This document shows, piece after piece, positions 8,744 to 16,398 of a stretch of 64,000 nucleotides of DNA. Location of the stretch: NCBI RefSeq assembly GCF_900143535.1, contig NZ_FRFA01000002.1, positions 310,001 to 374,000 on the forward strand, given 5' to 3'. The first letter of the stretch is position 1; each line of letters opens with the position of its first letter. Under the pieces are notes generated by a model. That model was not told the origin of the DNA. It ran no database searches and was given only the letters and a program-made list of their open reading frames with translations. Made by a program: the position numbers and the translations under genes. Source of the DNA: Tateyamaria sp. Alg231-49 (lineage in GTDB: Bacteria > Pseudomonadota > Alphaproteobacteria > Rhodobacterales > Rhodobacteraceae).

Positions 8744-8980
8744 TTAGTTTACTGTACGGAGAGGCTTCACGCGACGTATGCTTGATCCTGCCTCGCTCGA
8801 ACCACCATCGTTCAGACCCAAGTCAACTCTGAACTTTTCAGGAATTCGTTGAATAGCGGTTTTGGTTAGGTGTTCATGTCGTTTGTCGATCAAGTGTCGC
8901 ACAATCCTTTTGACCGCGATGATGAAGCGGGTGAATGGCTGGAATTTTGTGACGCCTAAATGTTCGTTGGCAATTGTCAT
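8744..8980 (-). CDS. Small basic protein, divergent from HxlR regulator
   Basis: A 78-residue basic protein with no firm family. The middle (KRIVRHLIDKRHEHLTKTAIQ, then IPEKFRVDLGLND) loosely recalls DUF1127-type small proteins, in which an amphipathic helix ends in a D-[LI]-GL motif. The gene is supported by a very strong ribosome binding site (AAAGGAGATCGAC directly before the ATG at 8980) and by a head-to-head arrangement with the HxlR gene, which suggests it is that regulator's target. Function is unknown. Confidence 0.6.
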   Translation of the reverse strand: MTIANEHLGVTKFQPFTRFIIAVKRIVRHLIDKRHEHLTKTAIQRIPEKFRVDLGLNDGGSSEAGSSIRRVKPLRTVN

Positions 8981-9032
8981 GTCGATCTCCTTTGCGACGG
9001 CTGCTTGCAGCTTCTGACGTCAGCTTCGCCGG

Positions 9033-9061
9033 TTCCGTACACTCCCCGCTAGTGTCAGGAA
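9033..9061. promoter_or_regulatory. Candidate operator 1 between small gene and HxlR gene
   Basis: An imperfect 29-bp inverted repeat: TTCC and ACACT on the left pair with AGTGT and GGAA on the right, around a 7-base centre (CCCCGCT). It lies in the 155-base divergent intergenic region. An HxlR-family dimer would be expected to bind such a site; direct evidence is lacking. Confidence 0.4.
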
Positions 9062-9071
9062 TGGAGCAGGT

Positions 9072-9092
9072 CCGGTACAGTTTGTGTACTGG
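9072..9092. promoter_or_regulatory. Candidate operator 2 between small gene and HxlR gene
   Basis: CCGGTACA at 9072-9079 pairs with TGTACTGG at 9085-9092 (7 of 8 positions) around a 5-base centre. It lies 44 bases before the HxlR start and close to operator 1. Both contain GTAC and ACA/TGT elements, consistent with two binding sites for one autoregulator. Confidence 0.45.
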
Positions 9093-9135
9093 ATCGAAGT
9101 TTTCGGACGGTTTAGTTTTGGGAGTGGAGGATACA

Positions 9136-9840
9136 ATGACATCAAAACCCTTTGGCCTTTATTGCCCGACGTCCAAGGCAAGCGAAGTTCTGATGCCGCG
9201 TTGGACGATCCAAATTCTTGGTGAGCTTTGGGAGGGGTCGACAAGGTTCAACGAGATTCGCAGAGGGCTACCCGGAATATCGCCAACGCTTCTGACGAAA
9301 CGCCTGAAAGAAATGCAGGAAAACGGATTGCTCGAAAGATTTGAGGACCCGGCAACGGGCACGATTGACTACATCCGAACAGAAAAGGCCGTGGAGCTTG
9401 ACCCTATCCTTCAGTCAATGGCGCGGTGGGCTCAGCGTCACATAGAGGCGGAAATTGCGCTCGAAGAGCGAGATGCAGATGTATTGATGTGGAATCTCCG
9501 CCGCAAAATTATTGTCGACAAGTTGCCCAAACGCAGAAATGTCCTTCGGTTCAATTTCCCAGACGCCAAGCCTCCGTTGTCAACGTTCTGGATGATCACT
9601 AAACCCGGTGAACCGGTGGAGGTTTGTGTCCATGATCCGGGTTTCGACGTTGATCTGTTTGTTGAGACGGAAGTTCCAATTCTTACAGGGATTTACCTCG
9701 GCAGGTTGAATTTGGAGCGTGAGTGCGTGGATGGTCGGTTTTTCATGAGCGGTGACAGTCGATTGACAAAAACAGTAAGTCGCTGGCTCCAACTCAGTTC
9801 GCACTCGCACGTTGATGGTATTCTTACCGTGCCCCGATAA
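9136..9840 (+). CDS. HxlR-family winged-helix transcriptional regulator
   Basis: A 234-residue DNA-binding protein. Residues 8-100 form the HxlR winged helix: LYCPTSKASEVLMPRWTIQILGEL, then GSTRFNEIRRGLPGISPTLLTKRLKEMQENGL. An N-terminal cysteine (Cys10) sits where redox-sensing members such as YodB carry theirs. Residues 130-234 form an extra C-terminal domain, possibly SCP2-like, suggesting a small-ligand role. The ATG at 9136 follows TGGAGGATACA, an excellent site; the frame upstream is open but not protein-like. Divergent from the small gene at 8744-8980, with two inverted repeats between them. Confidence 0.85.
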   Translation: MTSKPFGLYCPTSKASEVLMPRWTIQILGELWEGSTRFNEIRRGLPGISPTLLTKRLKEMQENGLLERFEDPATGTIDYIRTEKAVELDPILQSMARWAQRHIEAEIALEERDADVLMWNLRRKIIVDKLPKRRNVLRFNFPDAKPPLSTFWMITKPGEPVEVCVHDPGFDVDLFVETEVPILTGIYLGRLNLERECVDGRFFMSGDSRLTKTVSRWLQLSSHSHVDGILTVPR

Positions 9841-10010
9841 GTCCAGACTCGCCGCTTTGAAGTGATGTGCGGTGGATCTTCAACTAGGAAAAGCAAGGGT
9901 CCGCTTCGCCCCGCACAGTCGTCGTTCGCTTGCAATATGTAGAACGACCGCTTCTGGATGTTTTATGAGACCAGAGCCTAAGCGACGGCAGCTTATTCAA
10001 ATTTTTTGGT

Positions 10011-10042
10011 CCGTTCTCCAACATGAAGAACGGTTCTTTGTT
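10011..10042 (+). terminator. Possible terminator after HxlR gene
   Basis: CCGTTCT at 10011-10017 pairs perfectly with AGAACGG at 10027-10033 over a 9-base loop, followed by TTCTTTGTT. The stem is short and the T-tract interrupted, so it is a weak candidate. The 170 bases between it and the HxlR stop hold no gene I can support. Confidence 0.4.
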
Positions 10043-10056
10043 AGGGAGGCGCGGCT

Positions 10057-10620
10057 TTAGCTGCCAGCACCGATCAGTTCCGCGATGATCGCCTTGGCGC
10101 TGTCAGATGACCAGTCCGCATCCCCGCGCAGCCGGGCAATTTCGCGCCCCTCGCGATCAATCAGCACTGTGATGGGAAGCCCGAAGACACCCATTTGTGC
10201 CGCCAGTTTTTGTTTGGGATCCTGATGGCGGGGCAGGTTGTCGATGCCCGTGTCTTTAAAGAATTTGACGATCCCGGCAGGTGAGTTGCGCCCGGTGGCG
10301 ATGGTCACGACTTCAAAGTCATCACCGCCAAACTCGGTCTGCAACTCAGACAGCATTGGCATCTCGTGCCGGCACGGCGCACACCACGTCGCCCAGAAGT
10401 TCACCAGTATGTATTTCCCCTGAAACTCTTCCAGCGTGATCTGCCCTGCATCATCGGCCAGATCAAAGGCGACCTTGGACACAGCCTCGGGGGTGCCGTG
10501 AAAGATTAACTTGCGCATATCCCCATCGCGCAAGGCGGCGGCGGCGGACGTGTCGGCATGTGCGGGAATTGCGCCCAAGCTCAGGGCCATGTAGAGGGCG
10601 GCAGCAACCAGTCGTTTCAT
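10057..10620 (-). CDS. TlpA-family thiol:disulfide interchange protein
   Basis: A 187-residue periplasmic thioredoxin-like protein. An N-terminal signal sequence ([22 protein letters not shown]) is followed by a TlpA/ResA-type fold with the redox motif WCAPC (Cys80, Cys83) in [18 protein letters not shown], and the cis-proline loop GLPITVLID. Such proteins reduce disulfides for cytochrome c maturation or copper-centre assembly. GAGGTAAGAAG precedes the ATG at 10620, which fixes the start. It is head to head with argH with only 25 bases between start codons, so the two promoters must overlap or lie inside the genes. Confidence 0.85.
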   Translation of the reverse strand: MKRLVAAALYMALSLGAIPAHADTSAAAALRDGDMRKLIFHGTPEAVSKVAFDLADDAGQITLEEFQGKYILVNFWATWCAPCRHEMPMLSELQTEFGGDDFEVVTIATGRNSPAGIVKFFKDTGIDNLPRHQDPKQKLAAQMGVFGLPITVLIDREGREIARLRGDADWSSDSAKAIIAELIGAGS

Positions 10621-10645
10621 CTTCTTACCTCTCATAGGCCACGTC

Positions 10646-12037
10646 ATGACCGATAAATCTGCAAACACCATGTGGGGCGGACGCTTTGCCGCCGGGCCCG
10701 ATGCGATCATGGAAGCAATTAATGCCTCGATCGGGTTTGACCAGCGTATGGCATCCCAGGATATTGCAGGCTCGCGTGCCCATGCCGCCATGTTGGGCGC
10801 CACAAGCATACTGAGCAATAAGGATGTGGAGGCCATACGTGAAGGCCTGCTCACGGTCTTGTCAGAGATCGAAGGTGGCACGTTTGAATTTTCGACCGCT
10901 TTGGAAGACATCCACATGAATGTGGAGGCGCGACTGAAAGAGGTGATTGGCGAACCTGCGGGGCGTTTGCACACGGGCCGTTCGCGAAATGATCAGGTGG
11001 CAACAGATTTCAAACTCTGGGTGCGCGATCAATTGGACGCAGCGGAAGGTGCGCTTTTGTCATTGATCAACGCCCTTCTGGAACAGGCCGAGGCGGGCGC
11101 GGATTGGGTCATGCCCGGCTTTACGCATCTGCAAACCGCACAGCCGGTAACATGGGGCCATCACATGATGGCCTATGTCGAAATGTTTGGCCGCGATCTG
11201 TCCCGCGTACGGGATGCCCGGGCGCGGATGAATGAATCGCCCCTTGGGGCGGCGGCACTGGCGGGCACGTCCTTTCCCATCGATCGGTACATGACAGCTC
11301 AGGAACTTGGCTTTGACCGCCCTGCTGCCAATTCCCTAGACGCGGTCAGTGATCGTGACTTTGCCCTTGAGTTCCTCGGGCTTGCCAGCATCTGCGCGAT
11401 GCACCTGTCCCGCTTTGCCGAAGAACTTGTGATCTGGTCTTCCGCTCAGTTCCGTTTTGTCACGCTGTCGGATCGGTTTTCCACCGGATCTTCCATTATG
11501 CCGCAGAAAAAGAACCCGGACGCCGCCGAGTTGATCCGTGCCAAGGTGGGCCGCATCTTTGGCGCCAACACCGGATTGATGATGGTCATGAAGGGGTTGC
11601 CGCTGACCTATTCCAAGGACATGCAGGAAGACAAAGAACAGGTCTTTGACGCGGCAGACAACTGGATGCTGGCGCTTGCGGCGATGGATGGAATGGTGCG
11701 GGATATGACGGCGAACCGCGCGTCATTGGCGGCCGCCGCCGGGTCCGGGTTTTCGACGGCCACCGATCTTGCCGACTGGCTTGTGCGCGTTTTGGGCCTG
11801 CCGTTTCGCGACGCGCATCACATTACTGGCAGCCTTGTGGCACTGGCCGAAGCCGAAGGTTGCGACCTGCCAGACCTTACTCTGGAGCAGATGAAAACCG
11901 CCCATGCCGACATCACAAACGACGTCTTTGACGTTTTGGGCGTGGAAAATTCCGTTGCATCGCGTACATCTTATGGGGGGACGGCGCCGGTCCAAGTGCG
12001 TGCACAGGTCGCCCGCTGGAAGGAGATATTGTCATGA
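10646..12037 (+). CDS. argH: Argininosuccinate lyase
   Basis: A 463-residue cytoplasmic enzyme that splits argininosuccinate into arginine and fumarate, the last step of arginine synthesis. The superfamily signature [12 protein letters not shown] with the catalytic-loop serine is present, as are [13 protein letters not shown] and the full-length ASL C-terminus ([14 protein letters not shown]). The ATG at 10646 has only a weak AGG upstream. Its stop overlaps the next gene's ATG (ATGA), so the lipoprotein is translationally coupled. Confidence 0.97.
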   Translation: MTDKSANTMWGGRFAAGPDAIMEAINASIGFDQRMASQDIAGSRAHAAMLGATSILSNKDVEAIREGLLTVLSEIEGGTFEFSTALEDIHMNVEARLKEVIGEPAGRLHTGRSRNDQVATDFKLWVRDQLDAAEGALLSLINALLEQAEAGADWVMPGFTHLQTAQPVTWGHHMMAYVEMFGRDLSRVRDARARMNESPLGAAALAGTSFPIDRYMTAQELGFDRPAANSLDAVSDRDFALEFLGLASICAMHLSRFAEELVIWSSAQFRFVTLSDRFSTGSSIMPQKKNPDAAELIRAKVGRIFGANTGLMMVMKGLPLTYSKDMQEDKEQVFDAADNWMLALAAMDGMVRDMTANRASLAAAAGSGFSTATDLADWLVRVLGLPFRDAHHITGSLVALAEAEGCDLPDLTLEQMKTAHADITNDVFDVLGVENSVASRTSYGGTAPVQVRAQVARWKEILS

Positions 12038-12210
12038 AACGTGCCTTTTGCCTGATTGCAACGCTTGCTCTTACCGCATGTGGTGTGGACGGCGAGCCCG
12101 AGCAGCCGGTCTATACCGACGTCGGAATCGCTATCGGTTCGGGCGGGCATGTCGGTGGTTCGATTGGCGTGTCGCGCGGCCCACTTTCCGTCGGTGTGGG
12201 CATCTTCTGA
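12034..12210 (+). CDS. Small lipoprotein coupled to argH
   Basis: A 58-residue protein: [16 protein letters not shown] gives a short signal peptide with lipobox LTAC (lipidated Cys16), followed by a short acidic linker and a glycine-rich tail (IAIGSGG, GGSIGV, VGVGIF). It overlaps the argH stop by four bases and is preceded by AAGGAGATATTGTC, a strong ribosome binding site. Small lipoproteins at this position next to argH recur in the family. It is probably periplasm-facing; function unknown. Confidence 0.8.
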   Translation: MKRAFCLIATLALTACGVDGEPEQPVYTDVGIAIGSGGHVGGSIGVSRGPLSVGVGIF

Positions 12211-12214
12211 TCTG

Positions 12215-12532
12215 ATGGCCCCGATCCGTATGATCTACCTTGCCCTCGCGATCTGGGGGGCGGTCCATCCGATGTATTACTTCCTGCGTTGGTTCAACGA
12301 AAACGGCTATGACATCATGGCGATGGTTGATGCATGGCACGTGAATGACGCCGCCAGCGGGCTGGTATGGGACCTGACGATCGCAGCTGTAGCCTTGACA
12401 GTCTTCATCATTTCAGAGGTTGCAGTGCGCCGCAATTGGCTTGCGCTCATCGCGATCCCGGCCACCTTTTGCATCGGGGTTAGCTGCGGCTTGCCGCTCT
12501 ATCTTTTCCTGCGCTCGCGCCCCGTCACGTAG
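12215..12532 (+). CDS. DUF2834 membrane protein
   Basis: A 105-residue protein with three or so hydrophobic helices (IYLALAIWGAVHPMYYF, LVWDLTIAAVALTVFII, LALIAIPATFCIGV) and the central NENGYDIMAMVDAW stretch typical of DUF2834. Function unknown. The longer open frame from 12056 runs through the lipoprotein gene in another frame; the ATG at 12215, four bases after that stop, fits the family N-terminus. No clear ribosome binding site is visible, suggesting coupling to the upstream gene. Confidence 0.75.
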   Translation: MAPIRMIYLALAIWGAVHPMYYFLRWFNENGYDIMAMVDAWHVNDAASGLVWDLTIAAVALTVFIISEVAVRRNWLALIAIPATFCIGVSCGLPLYLFLRSRPVT

Positions 12533-12633
12533 AACTTTCTCCAATTTGGAAACAATGGCGCCCAATTGTTGCCATTTTCGCCTGCCATCTTCAGCCCAAA
12601 GCAAAGTTTCGGATCAAAACGCGGGGCAACGTG

Positions 12634-13815
12634 ATGACAGATACAGGTATTCAAGCACCAAACGGCGCTCTACTGGACGCGCCGGGCAAGGCGAAAAAAG
12701 CAGAAGCGCCATTGATCGCTCAGGTGGCCAAGGCACACGGGATCAGCCCGCTGCGCCAGATGCGGGACATCTTTTCGATGAGCCGGGGCGCGCAGAAACT
12801 GAGCGGGCCGGAGTATTACTCTCTGCGCCTGTTCGACCCGTCCAAAAGCAGTGAAGACAAGCGCGCCTTCCTTGGACAGGCGGGCATAAACGCTCTGAAC
12901 ACCACCATGAACCCGCCCGTGGCCGTGCCAACGCGCGCCTTTGTGGGCAACAAGCTGCTGTATACGCAACTTTTGACCCAACTTGGGATACCTGCCAGCA
13001 CAACTCAGGCGATTTTCAGCACGCATATGTCGGCAGGTCACCTCACCATAGCGCGTAACGCAACTGACCTAGCCGACTTCCTGCTCAAGGATGCGCGCTA
13101 CCCGATCTTTGGCAAACCCCATTTTGGCTCTCTTTCAACCGGCGCTGTGCGGATCGAAGCACGCAATGATGACATGTTGCGCCTGTTTGATGGCACGACC
13201 CATAATGTGGATACATTTGCGGAGCATGTGGCCGCGCAATATCCGGGTGGGTTCATGTTGCAATCCGCTCTTTCGCCACACAGCGCGATGGCACATATCG
13301 CAGGTCCGGCCATCGGGTGCGTCCGCGTGGTCACGGCCAATGACGGCTCCGGACCCAAACCGGCCTATGCCGTGTGGAAAATGCCGGCGGCTGGCGCGAT
13401 TTCGGACAACACATGGCAAGACGGCATTCTTCTGTCACATATCGATCTCGGCACAGGCACTTTGTTGTCTTTGGTGCGCGGTGCGGGCCTTGAGGCAGAA
13501 ACGCTGTCTGACCACCCAGTTTCTGGCGCTCCGGTTGTGGGACAGACGCTCCCCTTCTGGGAGGAAACACTGCGTCTGGCCACCGATGCCCACGCCGTGT
13601 TCCCGGAATTCGGAATTTGTGGATTTGACATTGCAGTGACGGACGAGGGACCCAAAATCTTGGAATGCAATGATAATCCTTCTCATATGATGTATCAGCG
13701 CGCCACTCAGCGTGGCATTCAGAACCCCGACCTCGCCCCCACTTGGCAGGCTGTCGCTGACCGACAGACCAAACAGGTCGCCAAAATCCAGTGTGCACTG
13801 AAGGCGAAAAAATGA
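12634..13815 (+). CDS. ATP-grasp protein, sugar-transfer-associated type (copy 1)
   Basis: A 393-residue cytoplasmic protein of the ATP-grasp superfamily, probably the sugar-transfer-associated type (PF14397). Landmarks: EYYSLRLFDP near the N-terminus, a lysine in YPIFGKPHFGS that would bind ATP, and the metal-binding end FDIAVTDEGP with ECNDNPSH. Such enzymes join a carboxylate to an amine or other nucleophile using ATP; the substrates here are unknown. The ATG at 12634 has GGGG 7 bases upstream; a GTG lies directly before it. Paralogous to the next gene, with which it overlaps by ATGA. It sits between arginine and lysine biosynthesis genes. Confidence 0.75.
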   Translation: MTDTGIQAPNGALLDAPGKAKKAEAPLIAQVAKAHGISPLRQMRDIFSMSRGAQKLSGPEYYSLRLFDPSKSSEDKRAFLGQAGINALNTTMNPPVAVPTRAFVGNKLLYTQLLTQLGIPASTTQAIFSTHMSAGHLTIARNATDLADFLLKDARYPIFGKPHFGSLSTGAVRIEARNDDMLRLFDGTTHNVDTFAEHVAAQYPGGFMLQSALSPHSAMAHIAGPAIGCVRVVTANDGSGPKPAYAVWKMPAAGAISDNTWQDGILLSHIDLGTGTLLSLVRGAGLEAETLSDHPVSGAPVVGQTLPFWEETLRLATDAHAVFPEFGICGFDIAVTDEGPKILECNDNPSHMMYQRATQRGIQNPDLAPTWQAVADRQTKQVAKIQCALKAKK

Positions 13816-15002
13816 TTGCAGCCTCAAACAAGGCACTGTTGGGTGCCCCTATGGATCCGCGCCCCGCTGCGGCGGAAACCATCGTTGCCGTGGCCAAAAG
13901 GTTCGGCGTTGGACCTTTCAAGCAAATGCGCGAGATGACCGCGCTGCGGTGGGGGCCGGGTAAGCTGGCCAGCCACGAATATTTCTCGACTGGTGCATAT
14001 GATCCGAACTTGTCCAAGGCTCAAAAGCAGGCCTTTGTTGGCAAAATCGGAAGCTATGAACTGAACGTCGCGGCGTCTCCCATGAAATTGACCGGTACGC
14101 GTGCCTTTCTGCGTGACAAGGTTATGTATACCTCTCTTTTGACGCAACTTGGCCTGACCACAACTTACACGCAGGCGGTGGTGCATACCGAACGCCAGTT
14201 CGGCAATATCGCAACCTTGCGCACGCCGGCTGAGGTCGAGGCGTTCTTGCGCGGCTCCGCCACCTATCCGCTGTTTGCAAAACCATGCGAAGGGGCCGCC
14301 AGCGTTGGATCGGCTCTGATCGAGGGACAGGATGGTGACGTTCTGCGATTGGGCAATGGGCGGTGCGTCGATGTGGCCGCGTTCTCACACGAGATCATTA
14401 CCGACTATCCGGAAGGTTTCATCCTGCAATCGGCGGTCAAGCAGCATGAGGCCATGTCCGCCATGACCGGCGCCTCCGTTGGGACATTGCGCGTTGTCAC
14501 GGTACGAGACGAAAATGGCATTTCGCCGCTCTACACTGTCTGGAAAGTTCCCTCTCCCACGGCAATGTCGGATAACTTCTGGCAGTCAGGCAGCATGGTT
14601 GCACTGATCGATGATGATACAGGCCGCGTGCGCCAGTGCAATATTGGGTCAGGGCCGGCTGCTCAATGGCTGGATCACCATCCGGTGTCGGGCTTGGCAT
14701 TCGAGGGTTACCAAATTCCGCATTGGGACAAAGTAATGGATGTCGCTTGCCGAGCGCATGGACTGTTTCCCGAATTTGGAATTGTTGGATGGGATATCGC
14801 TGTGGGCCAGGACGGGCCCATCATAATCGAATGCAACGACAATCCCTTTCATGTTCTGTGGCAATTGGCGGCGGGAGAAGGCATCCGCAACGACCGGTTC
14901 CTGCCCCGGTTGGAAGCCGCCACCAAGAGATCGGAGGACATGTTGCAGGGGCGGGTTGCAACATTCCGCGCGCGCCAAGCGGCCAAATCCAAAACGAGCT
15001 GA
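13812..15002 (+). CDS. ATP-grasp protein, sugar-transfer-associated type (copy 2)
   Basis: A 396-residue paralogue of the preceding protein, aligning along its full length: YPLFAKPCEGAASVG replaces YPIFGKPHFGSLSTG, SDNFWQSG replaces SDNTWQDG, and FPEFGIVGWDIAV and ECNDNPFH replace the copy 1 counterparts. The metal-binding Asp, Glu and Asn are kept, so both copies look catalytically intact. AAGGCGAAAAA precedes the ATG at 13812, which overlaps the copy 1 stop. The two are probably co-translated, perhaps as partners or as enzymes adding two residues in series (inference). It ends 36 bases before the lysA start. Confidence 0.75.
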   Translation: MIAASNKALLGAPMDPRPAAAETIVAVAKRFGVGPFKQMREMTALRWGPGKLASHEYFSTGAYDPNLSKAQKQAFVGKIGSYELNVAASPMKLTGTRAFLRDKVMYTSLLTQLGLTTTYTQAVVHTERQFGNIATLRTPAEVEAFLRGSATYPLFAKPCEGAASVGSALIEGQDGDVLRLGNGRCVDVAAFSHEIITDYPEGFILQSAVKQHEAMSAMTGASVGTLRVVTVRDENGISPLYTVWKVPSPTAMSDNFWQSGSMVALIDDDTGRVRQCNIGSGPAAQWLDHHPVSGLAFEGYQIPHWDKVMDVACRAHGLFPEFGIVGWDIAVGQDGPIIIECNDNPFHVLWQLAAGEGIRNDRFLPRLEAATKRSEDMLQGRVATFRARQAAKSKTS

Positions 15003-15038
15003 TTGAACAACCTTGCTTCGGTCGCTATTGGCCGATGG

Positions 15039-16304
15039 ATGGATCATTTTCTCTACCGCGATGGCGCATTGCACGCCGAAGACGTCCCTCTCGCCCAGAT
15101 TGCGGCAGAGGTTGGAACCCCATTCTATGTCTATTCGACGGCCACTTTGTTGCGCCACTTTGAGGTGCTGGATGAGGCGCTGAACGGCATGGATCATCTG
15201 GTCTGCTATGCCATGAAGGCCGCCAGCAATCAGGCGATCCTCAAAACGCTGGCCCAAGCGGGCGCGGGCATGGACGTGGTGTCTGGCGGGGAATACCTGC
15301 GCGCCAAGGCCGCAGGCGTGCCGGGCGACAAGATCGTGTTCTCAGGCGTGGGCAAGACAGCCGACGAAATCCACATGGCCCTGACGGGCGGCATCCGCCA
15401 GTTCAACGTGGAATCCGAGCCGGAGATGGAAGTGCTGAACCGCGTCGCAGGTGAAGTCGGCGTCATCGCACCCATCACCATCCGCGTGAACCCCGATGTG
15501 GACGCAAAAACTCACGCCAAAATCGCCACTGGGAAATCGGAAAACAAGTTTGGCATTCCCATCGCGCGGGCCCGCGAAGTCTATGCCATGGCAGCTGCAA
15601 TGGCGAACCTCGAAGTGATCGGGATCGACGTTCATATCGGCTCGCAACTGACCGATCTGGCCCCGTTCGAACTGGCCTATCAAAAAGTGGCCGAACTGAC
15701 CGAAACGCTCCGCGCCGACGGGCACACCATCCGCCGCCTCGATCTTGGTGGCGGACTTGGCATTCCTTACGCACGCAGCAACGAGGCGCCCCCGCTGCCG
15801 AAAGACTACGGCGATTTGATCAAACGCACGGTCGGGCACCTCGGCTGCGAAATCGAGATTGAACCAGGTCGCCTGATTGCAGGCAATTCGGGTTGCATGG
15901 TCAGCGAGGTCATCTACGTCAAATCCGGCGAGGGACGGGATTTCCTAATCCTTGACGGCGCGATGAATGACCTGATCCGCCCCGCCATGTACGAAGCACA
16001 CCACGACATCGTACCCGTGATCGAACCCGCACCGGGCGTCGAACAGGTGCCGTATGACATCGTCGGGCCGGTTTGCGAATCTGGAGACACGTTTGCGAAA
16101 CAGCGGATGATGCCGCCTTTGGCCGCAAAAGACCTCGTCGCCTTCCGCTCGACAGGTGCATATGGCGCAGTTATGAGCAGCGAATACAACACCAGACCCC
16201 TGATTCCGGAGGTTTTGGTGAAAGGTGATCAATACGCGGTGATCCGCCGTCGCCCGACCTTTGACGAAATGATAAATCGCGATAGCATCCCAGAGTGGCT
16301 GTAG
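15039..16304 (+). CDS. lysA: Diaminopimelate decarboxylase
   Basis: A 421-residue PLP enzyme converting meso-diaminopimelate to lysine in the cytoplasm. The PLP lysine is Lys60 in VCYAMKAASN. DLGGGLGIPY and the EPGR phosphate-binding motif follow, and GPVCESGD carries the active-site cysteine contributed across the dimer. The ATG at 15039 (MDHFLYRDGALHAEDVP) matches the usual family start; an in-frame TTG at 15003 abuts the preceding stop but adds unlike residues. No strong ribosome binding site is seen. Confidence 0.95.
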   Translation: MDHFLYRDGALHAEDVPLAQIAAEVGTPFYVYSTATLLRHFEVLDEALNGMDHLVCYAMKAASNQAILKTLAQAGAGMDVVSGGEYLRAKAAGVPGDKIVFSGVGKTADEIHMALTGGIRQFNVESEPEMEVLNRVAGEVGVIAPITIRVNPDVDAKTHAKIATGKSENKFGIPIARAREVYAMAAAMANLEVIGIDVHIGSQLTDLAPFELAYQKVAELTETLRADGHTIRRLDLGGGLGIPYARSNEAPPLPKDYGDLIKRTVGHLGCEIEIEPGRLIAGNSGCMVSEVIYVKSGEGRDFLILDGAMNDLIRPAMYEAHHDIVPVIEPAPGVEQVPYDIVGPVCESGDTFAKQRMMPPLAAKDLVAFRSTGAYGAVMSSEYNTRPLIPEVLVKGDQYAVIRRRPTFDEMINRDSIPEWL

Positions 16305-16398
16305 CTGTGCACAGAGTCATGTGGCTTTGAGTGCGTCAAAGCCTATGTAAGGATGTGTGTGCAGTGATGCGCGACACCACAGGCAAGGGACGCGAGAT

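Noticed and set aside
9872-10060. 62-codon plus-strand frame between HxlR and TlpA genes
   Set aside because: No start signal or recognised domain; the region also holds a hairpin.
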